Positions 1-6,672 of a DNA stretch of 11,066 nucleotides are shown piece by piece (position 1 is the stretch's first letter; the number at the start of each line of letters is the position of its first letter). Source of the DNA: CAIUVD01 sp044338255 (lineage in GTDB: Bacteria > Planctomycetota > UBA11346); NCBI GenBank assembly GCA_044338255.1, contig JBIILZ010000117.1, forward strand, positions 1 to 11,066, given 5' to 3'. Below the pieces are notes generated by a model, which saw only the letters and a program-made list of their open reading frames with translations, ran no database searches and was not told the origin of the DNA. The position numbers and the translations under genes were made by a program.

Positions 1-2
1 AC

Positions 3-122
3 GGCATCTCCGGCGTTGGCAAAACGGTCAGATAGCTCCCGCTATCCGCCCGCTTTGCCGCCTTGGATCTGCCGGACGATACCTTCGCCATCCTCGGTCA
101 TCTATTCCCGACAGACTCCTAG
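3..122 (+). pseudogene. Possible 3' tail of a rightward gene, interrupted by an in-frame TAG
   Basis: The frame starting at base 3 reads GISGVGKTVR, then TAG at 33-35, then LPLSARFAALDLPDDTFAI and on to a stop at 120-122. About 70% of its codons end in G or C, which looks more like coding sequence than the other two forward frames do. Its final TAG overlaps the stop of the convergent CYTH gene in the palindrome CCTAGG. The internal TAG lies inside a hairpin, so it could mark a decayed gene, an inserted palindrome, a sequencing error, or the true end of a gene with only noncoding DNA after it. GISGVGKT resembles a P-loop, but ten residues are too few to call a family. No function is assigned. 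Confidence 0.3.
18..59. repeat. Imperfect palindrome (REP-like hairpin)
   Basis: The outer arms GGCAAA (18-23) and TTTGCC (54-59) are perfect complements, as are the inner arms GATAGC (31-36) and GCTATC (41-46) around a TCCC loop. Several of the bases between the arms also pair. No T-run follows on either strand, so it is a poor intrinsic terminator. It could be a REP-type element, which would fit the transposase remnant at the other end of the window, but I see no second copy here. Confidence 0.45.
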
Positions 123-745
123 GTAGTCGAGCTGAGGAAGCGCGCGAATTTGGTCAGCGTCTGCACCACCACCGGTACCTGCCAATCGGCGAACACCGCT
201 CGCCAGTAGGCGGCTGAAGCCGGCGGATCATTGGTCTCGATCTCGAGTTCGTAATCGTGGCGTTCACCGAAGGTCGTGTCATCGAGGCAGAGGACTTCGC
301 TGACGCCCTCGCGGGTGGTCTTCCATTCCAGACGCCGGTTAGCGAAGCCGCCGAGGGCTTGCAGCGTCTGGCCGGCGAGGGCCGCGCGGATCGGCAGCGG
401 CAAGGACAGGGACAGGGCCGTGCTCCAGGTGGCATCAGGCTGGGTCACGCCGCCGATCAGCGCCGCCGGCAGGTCATCCTCCCATTCGCGATGCGCCGAG
501 AGGCCATCGGCGGCCTGGGTGCTCTCTGCCTTGTGTTTGCAGGTCAGGACGAAGCGCTCATTTTCCTGACGGATGCGCACGTTCATACGCACCGCGCGCA
601 GGCGGCGATCAGGGGTGTCGTAGAAAGCATTGCGCTGCATGAGCAGGTGCGCATCGCCCAATGACGTCGTTAATAGACTTCCCACGCGAGCGTGTTCGCT
701 GGCAGTCAATGCCCATTTCAGTTCCTGTTCGAGATGGTCGCGCAT
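119..745 (-). CDS. CYTH-domain protein (triphosphate tunnel metalloenzyme family)
   Basis: This 208-residue protein has the features of a CYTH or triphosphate tunnel fold. The ExExK signature is E6-E8-K10 at the very N-terminus, followed by FYDTPDRRL (41-49), the basic strand VRMNVRIRQ (52-60) and VLTCKHK (66-72). Next come NRRLEWK (136-142) and the acidic strand YELEIE (165-170), with a basic end (K199, R202). The family binds triphosphates and metal inside a beta barrel and includes inorganic triphosphatases, thiamine triphosphatases and class IV adenylate cyclases; it resembles the short stand-alone YjbK type. The substrate cannot be read from the sequence. I chose the ATG at 745 because the ExExK motif normally sits right at the N-terminus and an AGAGG lies 8 nt upstream. 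The ATG at 763 (six more residues) is also possible. Starts further upstream would run into accA. It is divergent from accA, with 43 nt between them. Confidence 0.85.
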   Translation of the reverse strand: MRDHLEQELKWALTASEHARVGSLLTTSLGDAHLLMQRNAFYDTPDRRLRAVRMNVRIRQENERFVLTCKHKAESTQAADGLSAHREWEDDLPAALIGGVTQPDATWSTALSLSLPLPIRAALAGQTLQALGGFANRRLEWKTTREGVSEVLCLDDTTFGERHDYELEIETNDPPASAAYWRAVFADWQVPVVVQTLTKFARFLSSTT

Positions 746-788
746 GGGAGTAGCCTCTGGCATATCTTCCGTATCGTAGCCCACCGCT

Positions 789-1745
789 ATGAGCAACCCA
801 TTCGATTTCCTTGAGTCCCTCGTGAAGCTCGAAGAGCAGATCTCGGAGCTTGAACAGCTATCAACCAGCAGCGGCGTCACCGTCGCTCCGGAAGTGACCT
901 CGTTGCGCGCCAAGTTGGCGGTCGAGAGTCGCGCCCTGTTCGCGACCTTGACCCCGTGGCAGCGCGTCCAGCTCTCGCGTCATCCGCTGCGCCCGCAGGC
1001 TAGCGACTATGTCGATCATATGGTCGAGGATTTCGTGCCCTTGGCTGGCGACCGGCGTTTTGCCGATGATGAGGCGATCATCACCGGCATCGGCCGCCTT
1101 GGTGATCACGCGGTGATGATCGTCGGCCAGCAGAAGGGCAAGGACGTCCACGAACGCCGCCGCTGCAACTTCGGCATGCCCCATCCTGAGGGCTACCGCA
1201 AGGCCATGGCCAAGATGCGTATCGCCGAGAAGTTCGGCCTGCCGATCATCTGCCTGATCAACACCCCCGGCGCCTTCCCCGGCGTCGAGGCCGAAGAGCG
1301 CGGGCAATCGATCGCCATCGCCGAGAACATCCGCGACATGGCGTTGATCCGCGTGCCCATCCTGGTGGTGGTGATCGGCGAAGGCGGATCGGGCGGAGCC
1401 TTGGGAATCGGCGTCGGCGATCGCATCATCATGCTCCAGAACAGCTATTTCTCGGTGATCAGTCCCGAAGGTTGTGCTGCCATCCTGTGGAAGGACGGCG
1501 CCAAGCGCGAGCTCGCCGCCGAGCGCCTCAAGCTGACCGGCACCGAGCTGATGAAATTCGGCATCGTCGACGAGATCGTCGAAGAACCCGCCGGTGGCGC
1601 ACATCGCCAACCGCTGGCGATGATCGAAGGGTTGAAGACCTGTCTGCTGAAGCAACTCGCCCAGCTGCAGACGCTGACCACCGACGAGCTGCTCGAACGC
1701 CGCTACCAAAAGTATCGCGCCATCGGCGAAGTCCGCATCGGCTGA
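789..1745 (+). CDS. accA: Acetyl-CoA carboxylase carboxyltransferase subunit alpha
   Basis: AccA is one half of the cytoplasmic carboxyltransferase that moves the carboxyl group from biotin carboxyl carrier protein to acetyl-CoA, making malonyl-CoA for fatty-acid synthesis; it works with AccD. The product is 318 residues, close to the roughly 319 of E. coli AccA. Visible features are the helical N-terminus beginning NPFDFLESLVKLEEQISELE, the GMPHPEGYRKAMAKM stretch, INTPGAFPG (157-165), the glycine-rich GEGGSGGAL (197-205) of the crotonase-like fold, and YFSVISPEGCAAILWKD. There is no zinc finger, as expected, because that belongs to AccD. accD, accB and accC are not in this window. The ATG at 789 gives a normal N-terminus but has no recognisable Shine-Dalgarno sequence. 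A hairpin with a T-run follows about 80 bases after the stop. Confidence 0.97.
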   Translation: MSNPFDFLESLVKLEEQISELEQLSTSSGVTVAPEVTSLRAKLAVESRALFATLTPWQRVQLSRHPLRPQASDYVDHMVEDFVPLAGDRRFADDEAIITGIGRLGDHAVMIVGQQKGKDVHERRRCNFGMPHPEGYRKAMAKMRIAEKFGLPIICLINTPGAFPGVEAEERGQSIAIAENIRDMALIRVPILVVVIGEGGSGGALGIGVGDRIIMLQNSYFSVISPEGCAAILWKDGAKRELAAERLKLTGTELMKFGIVDEIVEEPAGGAHRQPLAMIEGLKTCLLKQLAQLQTLTTDELLERRYQKYRAIGEVRIG

Positions 1746-1921
1746 AAAGCACATCTGCGGTCCATCTGCGGCGTTGCACGAGACTCGACATGGCGCTGCC
1801 ATGCCAGCACCTCGTGCGCCTTGCAGCTGGGCCACAGCTGCGCTTTTCAAGGTTTCTGGGTTATGGATGAGGCCGACTGCTCGACTCATCACCATCGCCG
1901 CGTCCCTGCATAATCGTGGGC
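1746..1921. other. Intergenic region between convergent accA and the ABC exporter
   Basis: These 176 bases hold the accA terminator, a small perfect palindrome ATGGC-GCT-GCCAT just before it, and a direct repeat of CATCTGCGG near the left end. I see no credible gene and no T-run hairpin that would terminate the leftward ABC gene. Confidence 0.6.
1823..1847 (+). terminator. Intrinsic terminator after accA
   Basis: Perfect 7-bp arms GCAGCTG (1823-1829) and CAGCTGC (1835-1841) enclose the loop GGCCA and are followed by GC and then TTTT. The T-run is on the plus strand only, so it fits accA and not the convergent ABC gene. The T-run is short. Confidence 0.6.
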
Positions 1922-3757
1922 TCAGGTCAGCGGTTTGCCGGCGCTCAGGGCCAGCAGGCGGCGGTAATGGCCGTCGGTTTTTGCGGCGAGTTCGGTGGGA
2001 GTGCCGTCTTCGACGATGCGCCCGTGGCTGAAGACCAGGATGCGATCGACGGCGCGGAGGGTCGAAAGGCGATGGGCGACAATCAGCGTCGTGCGCTGGG
2101 CGCAGAGGCGGTCGAGGTCTTCTTGCAGGCGGGCTTCGGTTTCGAGATCGAGAGCGCTGGTCGGTTCATCGAGGACCACGATCACCGGATCGCGGAGGAA
2201 GATCCGCGCCAGGGCGATGCGCTGGCGCTGGCCGCCGGATAAGCGCGAGCCGCGCTCGCCGACCTTGGTCTGATAGCCAAGCTCGGTGTCGAGGATGAAG
2301 GCCTGCGCCTGGGCGCGGCGGGCGGCCTCGGCGACCTCGGCATCGCTGGCTCCCGGACGGCCGAGACGGATGTTCTCGGCGATCGTGGTGTTCCACAGGA
2401 ACGCATCCTGGGTCATCAGCGCGCTGCGCCGCCGCAGCTGGCGCTTGCCGATCTCGGACAACGGCAAGCCGTCGTAGAGGATGGTGCCGGCTGTGGGACT
2501 GTAGAAGCCCATCACCAGATCGAGGAAGGTGGTCTTGCCCGCACCGGTCTCGCCGACTAGGCCGACACGCTGGCCCGCGGGGATCACCAGCGAGAACGGT
2601 TCGAGGGTGTCGCGATCGGCCTTGGCATAGCGGAAGCGCACCTCGTTGAGGCGGATCTCGCCGTGCAGGGTGACCTCGCGCTTCGGCTGGAGGTAGTCCT
2701 CGAGCTCGTCGCTGTCGAGTACCTCGACCAGTTTCGCCATCGCCGGCTTGGCCGCCGACCAGGTGTCGATGAAGGCCGAAATCGCCCCCGCCCCAGCCTG
2801 GATGTAGCCATACAAGCCGATGAAGGCGATGACCTGGCCGATGGTGAAATGCACGCCTAGCCAGCCGGCGATGCCCAGGCCGCCGATGGTGTAGATCAAC
2901 GTCGTGGTCGCGAACCACGCGAACTGCGTCCACAGTCCCAGCCAGCGGCTGGTGATGGCGGCCTCGAAACCGGTGGTGCGGATCTCCTCGATTGAGCGCC
3001 CGACATCGGCGGCGGCGTATTCCTCGGTGCCGAGGCCCTTGGTGACGCGCATGCCGGCGACGAACTCGACGATCTTGGCGGCGAAGTTCTCGCCCGAGGC
3101 CTGCACCCGGCGCTGGTGCTCGTTGATGCGATCCTGCATCCGCCGCAGCACCAGCAATTGCAGGGGCACGCCGAGGAGGGCGACCGCCGCCAGCAGCGGA
3201 TTGGTGATCAGCAGGTAGATGGTGGCGCCGACGCCCAAGGTGATGCCGGGGACGAAGCCGTTGCCGACGGTGCCGAGGAAACCTTCGACGCGACCCATGT
3301 CGACGGTCAATTGATTGGCGAGGGCCCCCGCGCCGCGGGCACTGTAGAACCCCAGTGAGAGATGCTGCAGCTGATCGATGACAATGCGCCGCAGACGCGC
3401 GACGGTGATGCGATTGAGTAGGCCGGCATGGGCATACGCCTGCACGCTGGCCCAGGCATGGATCGGCCATAGGGCGAGGTTGGCGAGCGCGTATGCCGCG
3501 ATCGGCCACCACGCCCAGCGCCCGTTGGCAGGATCGCTGGCATAGGGGATGACGCGATCGAAGAGCACCTGGATGGCGGCGACGAAGGGCAGGGCGGTGA
3601 GCGACTGCAAGACCTGCCACACCGTCGCCTTAGTGAATTGTCGACGTTCGGCGAGGATCAGCGCCAGCAGCCGATAGAGTGGGCGGACGCCGCGCGTGGC
3701 GGCTTTCAGGCGCGCGCTCTCAGCCGACAGCAGCGGCCCGGGGGCGCCCTCAACCAC
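1922..3757 (-). CDS. ABC exporter half-transporter (membrane domain fused to ATPase)
   Basis: A 611-residue type I (MsbA-like) ABC exporter that would act as a homodimer or heterodimer in the cytoplasmic membrane. The membrane domain covers roughly residues 35-335, with hydrophobic segments near 45-65, 84-108, 168-203 (a helical pair) and 277-330 (a pair). The ATPase domain covers 365-605. It has Walker A GETGAGKTT (402-410), Q-loop Q450, signature LSGGQ (506-510), Walker B VIVVLDE ending at E531, D-loop SALD (534-537) and switch histidine H562, so it should hydrolyse ATP. The cargo (lipid, peptide or drug) cannot be told. I placed the start at the GTG at 3757 because there is no ATG near this position, the upstream in-frame stretch is out-of-frame translation of the 116-residue gene, and GTGGTTGA then overlaps that gene's stop by 8 nt, suggesting translational coupling. 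Confidence 0.92.
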   Translation of the reverse strand: MVEGAPGPLLSAESARLKAATRGVRPLYRLLALILAERRQFTKATVWQVLQSLTALPFVAAIQVLFDRVIPYASDPANGRWAWWPIAAYALANLALWPIHAWASVQAYAHAGLLNRITVARLRRIVIDQLQHLSLGFYSARGAGALANQLTVDMGRVEGFLGTVGNGFVPGITLGVGATIYLLITNPLLAAVALLGVPLQLLVLRRMQDRINEHQRRVQASGENFAAKIVEFVAGMRVTKGLGTEEYAAADVGRSIEEIRTTGFEAAITSRWLGLWTQFAWFATTTLIYTIGGLGIAGWLGVHFTIGQVIAFIGLYGYIQAGAGAISAFIDTWSAAKPAMAKLVEVLDSDELEDYLQPKREVTLHGEIRLNEVRFRYAKADRDTLEPFSLVIPAGQRVGLVGETGAGKTTFLDLVMGFYSPTAGTILYDGLPLSEIGKRQLRRRSALMTQDAFLWNTTIAENIRLGRPGASDAEVAEAARRAQAQAFILDTELGYQTKVGERGSRLSGGQRQRIALARIFLRDPVIVVLDEPTSALDLETEARLQEDLDRLCAQRTTLIVAHRLSTLRAVDRILVFSHGRIVEDGTPTELAAKTDGHYRRLLALSAGKPLT

Positions 3758-4100
3758 AGGTGACTTCGGCGAAGGTGAAGCCGATGCCTTCGCCCGGGCT
3801 TTCGAATTCCTGCGCGGTCTCGATCTCGACGATCTTGGCCTTGAGCTTCTTGTCCTGCTTGTCGTCCTGGGCCAGGGCCACCCACAGGCTTTCGACGCGT
3901 TCTGTGCCGTCGTCATTCTCGGCCAAGGTCCCGACCCAGATGTCCTTGGCGCCGGCGGCGGTGAGGGCTTTGACATAGCCGAGCAGACGATCGCGGTCTG
4001 GCCCGGTGTACTTGTGCGCCAGCCAGCCGGCGGCACCCACCGAGGTGCGGCTCAGATGGCGCTTGCAGCGCGTGTCGTTGGGGTGGTTTTTCATGCCCAT
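3750..4100 (-). CDS. Hypothetical 116-residue protein coupled to the ABC exporter
   Basis: I do not recognise this family. The product has no signal peptide or membrane segment. Its N-terminal 40 residues are basic and contain C12. The middle, GYVKALTAAGAKDIWVGTLAENDDG (41-65), looks like a helix followed by a strand, as in a small alpha/beta domain. A charged stretch, DDKQDKKLKAKIVEIE (79-94), follows, and the protein ends EVTCG. The start could be the ATG at 4100 or the ATG at 4094. Neither has a clear ribosome binding site. The stop overlaps the GTG start of the exporter by 8 nt, so both should be translated from one message in linked amounts. A role in regulating or assisting the transporter is an inference from that position only. 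Frame integrity and the sensible start and stop argue that it is a real gene. Confidence 0.7.
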   Translation of the reverse strand: MGMKNHPNDTRCKRHLSRTSVGAAGWLAHKYTGPDRDRLLGYVKALTAAGAKDIWVGTLAENDDGTERVESLWVALAQDDKQDKKLKAKIVEIETAQEFESPGEGIGFTFAEVTCG

Positions 4101-4144
4101 GCGCGGCAGCGTGGGCCTTCTTCGGTGTCCGTCGAGGGCCTACC

Positions 4145-4177
4145 TTTTTTTAGACGTCTTTTTCAGACGTCTTTTTT
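4145..4177 (+). terminator. Two AGACGTCT palindromes with T-runs, terminator-like on the plus strand
   Basis: AGACGTCT is self-complementary and occurs at 4152-4159 and 4165-4172, so the two copies can also pair with each other as an 8-bp stem around the loop TTTTC. Seven T bases precede the first copy and five follow the second. As a terminator it would work only in the plus direction, yet both flanking genes run leftward. It may stop antisense transcription, act as a binding site, or process the leftward message. Confidence 0.4.
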
Positions 4178-4917
4178 CAAACGCCTTCGCCGAGGCGTTC
4201 GGCGAGGAAGCTGTTCAGGCCGGCGGCGCGGATCTTGGCCTGGGTTTTCTCGACTTCGTAGCGCAGGCGGTGAAAAGTCAGGCGATCCCCGTCCAAGGTC
4301 GCGAAGCTGCAGCGGATGTCGCGGTCGCGCGGTTGGCCCACCGAGCCGACGCAGATGTAGGCCTTGTGCCCGGCAGGCAGGCGGAAGCTGCGATGACCGT
4401 CGTGCGGGACCATCACGCCCATCGTCGTAGCCATGAAGGGGGTGTGGTTGTGGCCGGCGAAACACAGGTCGAAGCCTGAGAAATCACGACTCAGGGTGTC
4501 GATCATGTTGTTGGCTTCGAGCGGATTCTCCGGCTCATCGACATAGTCATGCACGGGGTCGTAGATCGAGCCATGCACCAGCAGCAGCGGCCCGTGCAGG
4601 GCGAACGGTTTGCGTTCCTTGAACCACGGCAGCAAGCCCCCGCCGGCGGCGGTCAGCAGCCGACGCGTCCAATCGATGGCCTGGGCGGCATGGGGATTGA
4701 AGCGGTGCTTGCCGGTGACCAGGGCTTCCTCGTGATTGCCCATCAGGCTGGTGGCGAAACGTTCCTTGGCGATGGTCGCTACCGCCACCGGATCGGGGCC
4801 GTAGCCGATCACGTCGCCCAGGCAGAGGTATTCGGTGACGCCGAGGCGTTCGCATTCCTCGAGGACCACTGACAGGGCCTCGATGTTGGAATGCAGATCA
4901 CTGAGAATGGCAAGCAT
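4177..4917 (-). CDS. Calcineurin-like metallophosphoesterase (YfcE/MJ0936-like)
   Basis: A 246-residue cytoplasmic metallophosphoesterase with every metal-binding motif intact: SDLH (D7, H9), GDVIGYGPDP (D35), GNHEE (N61, H62), VHGS (H115) and GHNHTP (H156, H158). The C-terminal GSVGQPRDRD (191-200) is typical of the small single-domain phosphodiesterase group. Such enzymes use a two-metal centre, often manganese, to cleave phosphomonoesters or phosphodiesters. The natural substrate is not predictable here. The ATG at 4917 places the first motif at residue 7, the usual spacing. No Shine-Dalgarno sequence is visible. It lies 85 nt downstream of maf on the same strand, with the spacer filled by the 15-bp repeat array, so co-transcription is likely. 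Confidence 0.9.
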   Translation of the reverse strand: MLAILSDLHSNIEALSVVLEECERLGVTEYLCLGDVIGYGPDPVAVATIAKERFATSLMGNHEEALVTGKHRFNPHAAQAIDWTRRLLTAAGGGLLPWFKERKPFALHGPLLLVHGSIYDPVHDYVDEPENPLEANNMIDTLSRDFSGFDLCFAGHNHTPFMATTMGVMVPHDGHRSFRLPAGHKAYICVGSVGQPRDRDIRCSFATLDGDRLTFHRLRYEVEKTQAKIRAAGLNSFLAERLGEGV

Positions 4918-4930
4918 GGGTGGGATCTCA

Positions 4931-5017
4931 GTGCGGCTTGGTTCAGTGCGACTTGGTTCAGAGCGGCTTGGTTCAGTGCGGCTTGGTTCAGAGCGACTTG
5001 GTTCAGAGCGGCTTGGT
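4931..5017. repeat. 15-bp tandem array carrying repeated maf stop codons
   Basis: Six copies of a unit like GTGCGGCTTGGTTCA start at 4931, 4946, 4961, 4976, 4991 and 5006; the last is complete for only 12 bases. Copies differ at G/A at position 2-3 of the unit and at G/A in the GCGRC core. On the minus strand each unit reads, in the maf frame, as copies of the last maf codons (Thr-Lys-Pro or Thr-Lys-Ser, then Leu or His) followed by TGA. TGA codons therefore recur at 5003, 4988, 4973, 4958, 4943 and 4928. The array fills most of the gap between maf and the phosphoesterase. Confidence 0.95.
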
Positions 5018-5629
5018 CAGGCGGCGGGTGTCGCTGGCGGGCGACAAGACGAGCACGTCATCGGTGAGTTCACGATAGAGTTTGGCCACCGTCGACATGC
5101 TCAGGCCGACCACCGTGCCCCACGAACCCTGGAGATCGACAACGAATCGATCACCGGTCTCCTGGATGGCGTAGGCCCCGGCCCGCCCGCGATGCTCGCC
5201 GGTGGCGATATAGGCGCGGATATCCGCAGGTGTCAAAGCGCGCATGGTGACCCGGGCGATGCTGATGCCCGAGGCCTCGACGCTGCACACGCCCTCGTCG
5301 ACACGGATCAGGTGGTGGCCGGTGAGCACGCTGTGCGTGGTACCTTGCAGGGCGGTGAGGATGCGCTCGGCGTCGGCATCATCGCTCGGCTTGCCGAACA
5401 TCGTCATGCCCAGGCTGACGACCGTATCGGCAGCAAGGATCACGCCGCTGGCCGTCGGCGGAATGAGGGCGCCGCGGGCCTTGACCTGCGCCCGATCAAG
5501 GGCCACTAGCTGCGGACGGTCCCCGGTGACGGTTTCCTCATCACCAGTCGAGGTCACGACCGTGAAGGGCACCGAGGCGCGTTTGAGGAGCATGGCCCGC
5601 TGGGGGCTCTGGCTGGCAAGGTAGATCAC
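5003..5629 (-). CDS. maf: Maf-family nucleoside triphosphate pyrophosphatase
   Basis: Maf proteins hydrolyse nucleoside triphosphates, typically dTTP/UTP or modified nucleotides, to the monophosphate and pyrophosphate in the cytoplasm, for house-cleaning or septum-related roles. The 208-residue product has the N-terminal LASQSPQRAMLL (4-15), where SPQR replaces the more usual SPRR. It also has AADTVV (66-71, D68 the likely catalytic base), GKP (79-81), the dAxxxLxxLxGxxHxVxTG block (83-104), and GRAGAYAIQ with VDLQGSWGTVVGL (148-175). I chose the GTG at 5629 because the family motif begins three codons later and a promoter can be placed so that transcription starts on that G. The TTG at 5665 would add 12 unconserved residues and lies within the predicted -35 box. 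The stop is in the first of six tandem copies of the gene's last five codons. Confidence 0.9.
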   Translation of the reverse strand: MIYLASQSPQRAMLLKRASVPFTVVTSTGDEETVTGDRPQLVALDRAQVKARGALIPPTASGVILAADTVVSLGMTMFGKPSDDADAERILTALQGTTHSVLTGHHLIRVDEGVCSVEASGISIARVTMRALTPADIRAYIATGEHRGRAGAYAIQETGDRFVVDLQGSWGTVVGLSMSTVAKLYRELTDDVLVLSPASDTRRLTKPL

Positions 5630-5635
5630 GCCCTC

Positions 5636-5665
5636 ACTATACCCTGCGAATAGGGTTATCAGCAA
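5636..5665 (-). promoter_or_regulatory. Predicted maf promoter with an embedded dyad
   Basis: On the minus strand, TTGCTG (5665-5660) and TATAGT (5641-5636) are separated by 18 bp. If the -10 box ends at -7, the start point is 5629, the first base of the GTG start codon. The spacer contains the inverted repeat ACCCT-GCGAAT-AGGGT (5641-5656), which could be a repressor site. Confidence 0.45.
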
Positions 5666-5771
5666 GTCCTACTCTGAGTGGCTCGTGTTGGCGACGCCAG
5701 TAGGCACGCCGCAGTGCAAAAACTATTGCTATATACGTAGACGGGCCCGGCCCCGATGGCTTTGAAGTTGA

Positions 5772-5809
5772 AAGCCCACGCCTACCGCCGAGCGTGGGTC
5801 AATGGGCTT
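5772..5809 (+). promoter_or_regulatory. Two alternative stems over the start of the Spo0M-like gene
   Basis: CCCACGC (5775-5781) can pair with GCGTGGG (5792-5798), 3 nt before the ATG. The overlapping AAGCCCA (5772-5778) can instead pair with TGGGCTT (5803-5809), which covers most of the start codon. The two 7-bp stems share bases 5775-5778 and exclude each other. There is no clear Shine-Dalgarno sequence. The rest of the 172-bp region between the divergent genes has a weak extended -10 match, TGCTATATA, near 5730. Confidence 0.35.
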
Positions 5810-6611
5810 CCTGGAATCGCTTAAGCGCACGTTCAATATCGGCGGCTGCGGCATTGAGGTCCATCTCGACCGCGCGACCTGGCATCAGGGAGAGCCGATC
5901 GCGGGCACGGTGCGGTTGCGCGGCGGCGATTTCGTACAGGAGGCGGAACGGCTGCGTATTGCGCTCGTGGAGTTCTGGACCGAGCGCCGTGGTTCGGGAA
6001 AGCACGCGCGCAAGGTGACCGTGACCAACGAAGCCGACAGCGCCATTCTCGCCTGCCCCTGTGCGGTCGAGGCGGACACCGAGCGCGAATTCGCATTCTC
6101 CCTCGTGCTGCCGGCCGATGCCCGCCTGACGCAGCCGGGTAAGAGCACCGGCTGGCGGCTGCAGGTGGAGTTGGAGGTGCCCGGCGCGATCGATCCGTCG
6201 AGCACTCTTGAGTTGCGGGTCGAGCCGGCCGTCGCCCTGCTGGAATTGGTCCGCGTGTGGGTGCAGGTGCTGCGCTGGAATGAAATTCCGGATAAACGCA
6301 GGTGGGACCTCAGCAGTCGTGCGACCTGCTTTCGTTTTTCCCCACCGGTCGCCCTGGTTGACGAGTTCGATCACCTCGATCTCGCCTGCACACCAGAGCC
6401 GAACGGCGATTGGCGCGCATCCTTGGCGTTCGATCTCCAGGAAAAGAGCCTCATCGATTGGCTCAAGGCGATCATCGACCTCGACAAAGCCGAGCGCAGC
6501 GTGCGCATCCCCGCCGCCGCCATGTGTGGCGATACCGCAGCGAGCAATGCCTTCGCTACGCAGCTGGTGGTGCTGATGCAGGGCATCGTCGATGAACGCG
6601 GCAAGCGCTGA
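5802..6611 (+). CDS. Spo0M-like (SpoOM family) arrestin-fold protein
   Basis: The 269-residue product begins with a short helix (MGFLESLKRTFNIGGCGIEV), then HLDRATWHQGEPIAGTVRLRGGDFVQEAERLRIAL. This is the pattern of the Spo0M family: a dependent on a strand, a proline or glycine turn, GTV, a GG turn, then the next strand. Alternating beta strands continue (FAFSLVLPADAR, WRLQVELEVPGAIDPSSTLELRV), and a second domain ends in charged helix-forming sequence. Spo0M proteins have two arrestin-like beta-sandwich domains. In Bacillus Spo0M affects sporulation and cell division, but homologues are common in bacteria that do not sporulate, so a sporulation role should not be assumed here. No signal peptide or membrane segment is seen. 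The ATG at 5802 matches the family start. hemL follows downstream on the same strand. Confidence 0.8.
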   Translation: MGFLESLKRTFNIGGCGIEVHLDRATWHQGEPIAGTVRLRGGDFVQEAERLRIALVEFWTERRGSGKHARKVTVTNEADSAILACPCAVEADTEREFAFSLVLPADARLTQPGKSTGWRLQVELEVPGAIDPSSTLELRVEPAVALLELVRVWVQVLRWNEIPDKRRWDLSSRATCFRFSPPVALVDEFDHLDLACTPEPNGDWRASLAFDLQEKSLIDWLKAIIDLDKAERSVRIPAAAMCGDTAASNAFATQLVVLMQGIVDERGKR

Positions 6612-6672
6612 GCGCGCCCTCCGCACGCTCCGGCTGGCACGCTCGCGCACCTGCGCATGATCCTCTGCGCCT

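Noticed and set aside
3..32. P-loop ATPase suggested by GISGVGKT
   Set aside because: The frame stops two codons later. The match is too short to mean anything without the upstream sequence.
746..913. N-terminal extension of the CYTH protein to 264 residues
   Set aside because: It would overlap the start of accA, and the ExExK motif normally lies at the extreme N-terminus.
861..1895. A 344-codon open frame antisense to accA
   Set aside because: accA is unmistakable on the other strand. Long antisense frames are common at this GC content.
2166..3620. A 484-codon frame overlapping the ABC exporter
   Set aside because: It is the +1 shadow, rich in Arg, His and Pro, and lacks every ABC motif.
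3758..4036. N-terminal extension of the ABC exporter to 704 residues
   Set aside because: The extra 93 residues are low-complexity Ser/Pro/Arg sequence read out of frame from the 116-residue gene.
4835..5509. Plus-strand frame with Leu-Gly-Ser-Val-Arg repeats
   Set aside because: It is antisense to maf. The pentapeptides only reflect the 15-bp DNA repeat.
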